Assembly: GCA_022561895.1 (NCBI GenBank)
Contig: JADFQH010000227.1
Span: 1 to 5,217 of the forward strand
DNA: 5,217 nucleotides
Reading direction: 5' to 3'
From: Methanobacteriota archaeon
GTDB taxonomy: Archaea > Halobacteriota > Halobacteria > Halobacteriales > Halalkalicoccaceae
A model generated the notes under the pieces. The model saw nothing but the letters and a program-made list of their open reading frames with translations, was not told the DNA's origin and ran no database searches. Of the stretch, positions 5,144 to 5,217 are shown piece by piece. Position numbers and translations under genes: made by a program. Every line of letters begins with the position of its first letter. Positions within the stretch are counted from its first letter, which is position 1.

Positions 5144-5217
5144 CGCTGCTCGTCGAGAATCAGTCGCGTGGTGGTGCTGACGATCTCGTTCATGTCGCGC
5201 GCCCGCGTAATGAGGTC
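5140..5217 (-). CDS. C-terminal 25 codons of an unrecognised protein (runs off right edge)
   Basis: The minus-strand frame is open from the right edge to a TAA stop (5140-5142) that overlaps the PHP stop codon, so the two genes converge. The visible part begins DLITRARDMNEIVSTTTRL and ends ILDEQR, and looks like an amphipathic helical end. It is too short to identify. Coding potential is supported by third-position G/C preference and by the tight convergent packing only; an internal ATG at the M of DMNEI is not evidence of a start. Confidence 0.5.
   Translation of the reverse strand, partial: DLITRARDMNEIVSTTTRLILDEQR

Noticed and set aside
1..5217. CRISPR array, tRNA/rRNA genes, insertion sequence ends or integrase sites
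   Set aside because: No regularly spaced repeats, cloverleaf-like sequence, transposase motifs or terminal inverted repeats were seen by eye, including around the uvrA junction.

Overview
The window is a composite of two unrelated sources. Positions ~1130-5217 look like a haloarchaeal chromosome: GC-rich, with short intergenic gaps and few Shine-Dalgarno sites. The proteins are acidic; by my count net charge is about -19 for the lipid kinase, -15 for the isopentenyl-diphosphate isomerase, -10 for the metallo-beta-lactamase-fold protein and -14 for the dehydrogenase fragment. The motif styles are those I remember from halophilic archaea. Positions 1 to ~1120-1140 carry, on the minus strand, the central third of a UvrA excision-repair ATPase. 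Its 380 readable residues are basic (about 58 K/R against 43 D/E), which argues for a non-halophilic bacterial donor.

Layout, left to right: (1) uvrA internal fragment, minus strand, running off the left edge and broken upstream at ~1120-1140. (2) On the plus strand, the last ~135 residues of a medium-chain (zinc-type) dehydrogenase, whose N-terminal domain and nucleotide-binding glycine motif are missing at the same break. (3) A small two-helix membrane protein, 1645-1899, plus. (4) Facing it with an 8-bp gap, a second small two-helix membrane protein, 1908-2144, minus. (5) A metallo-beta-lactamase-fold hydrolase, 2189-2851, minus. (6) A type I isopentenyl-diphosphate isomerase-like Nudix protein, 2887-3453, minus. 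(7) A diacylglycerol-kinase-family lipid kinase, 3476-4402, minus. (8) Divergent from it, a PHP-domain phosphoesterase, 4454-5143, plus. (9) The last 25 codons of an unrecognised minus-strand gene, convergent with the PHP gene and entering from the right edge.

The minus-strand run kinase -> isomerase -> metallo-hydrolase -> membrane protein has gaps of 22, 35 and 44 bp. The first two genes at least look co-transcribed, and both belong to lipid or isoprenoid metabolism. The last has its own recognisable TATA element. The kinase and PHP genes start 51 bp apart around a short palindrome that may be a shared promoter or operator.

I found no RNA gene, CRISPR array, insertion sequence or complete novel multi-gene system. 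The points most worth checking are the head-to-head uvrA/dehydrogenase junction, most simply an assembly chimera, and the isomerase with alanine where the catalytic cysteine should be.
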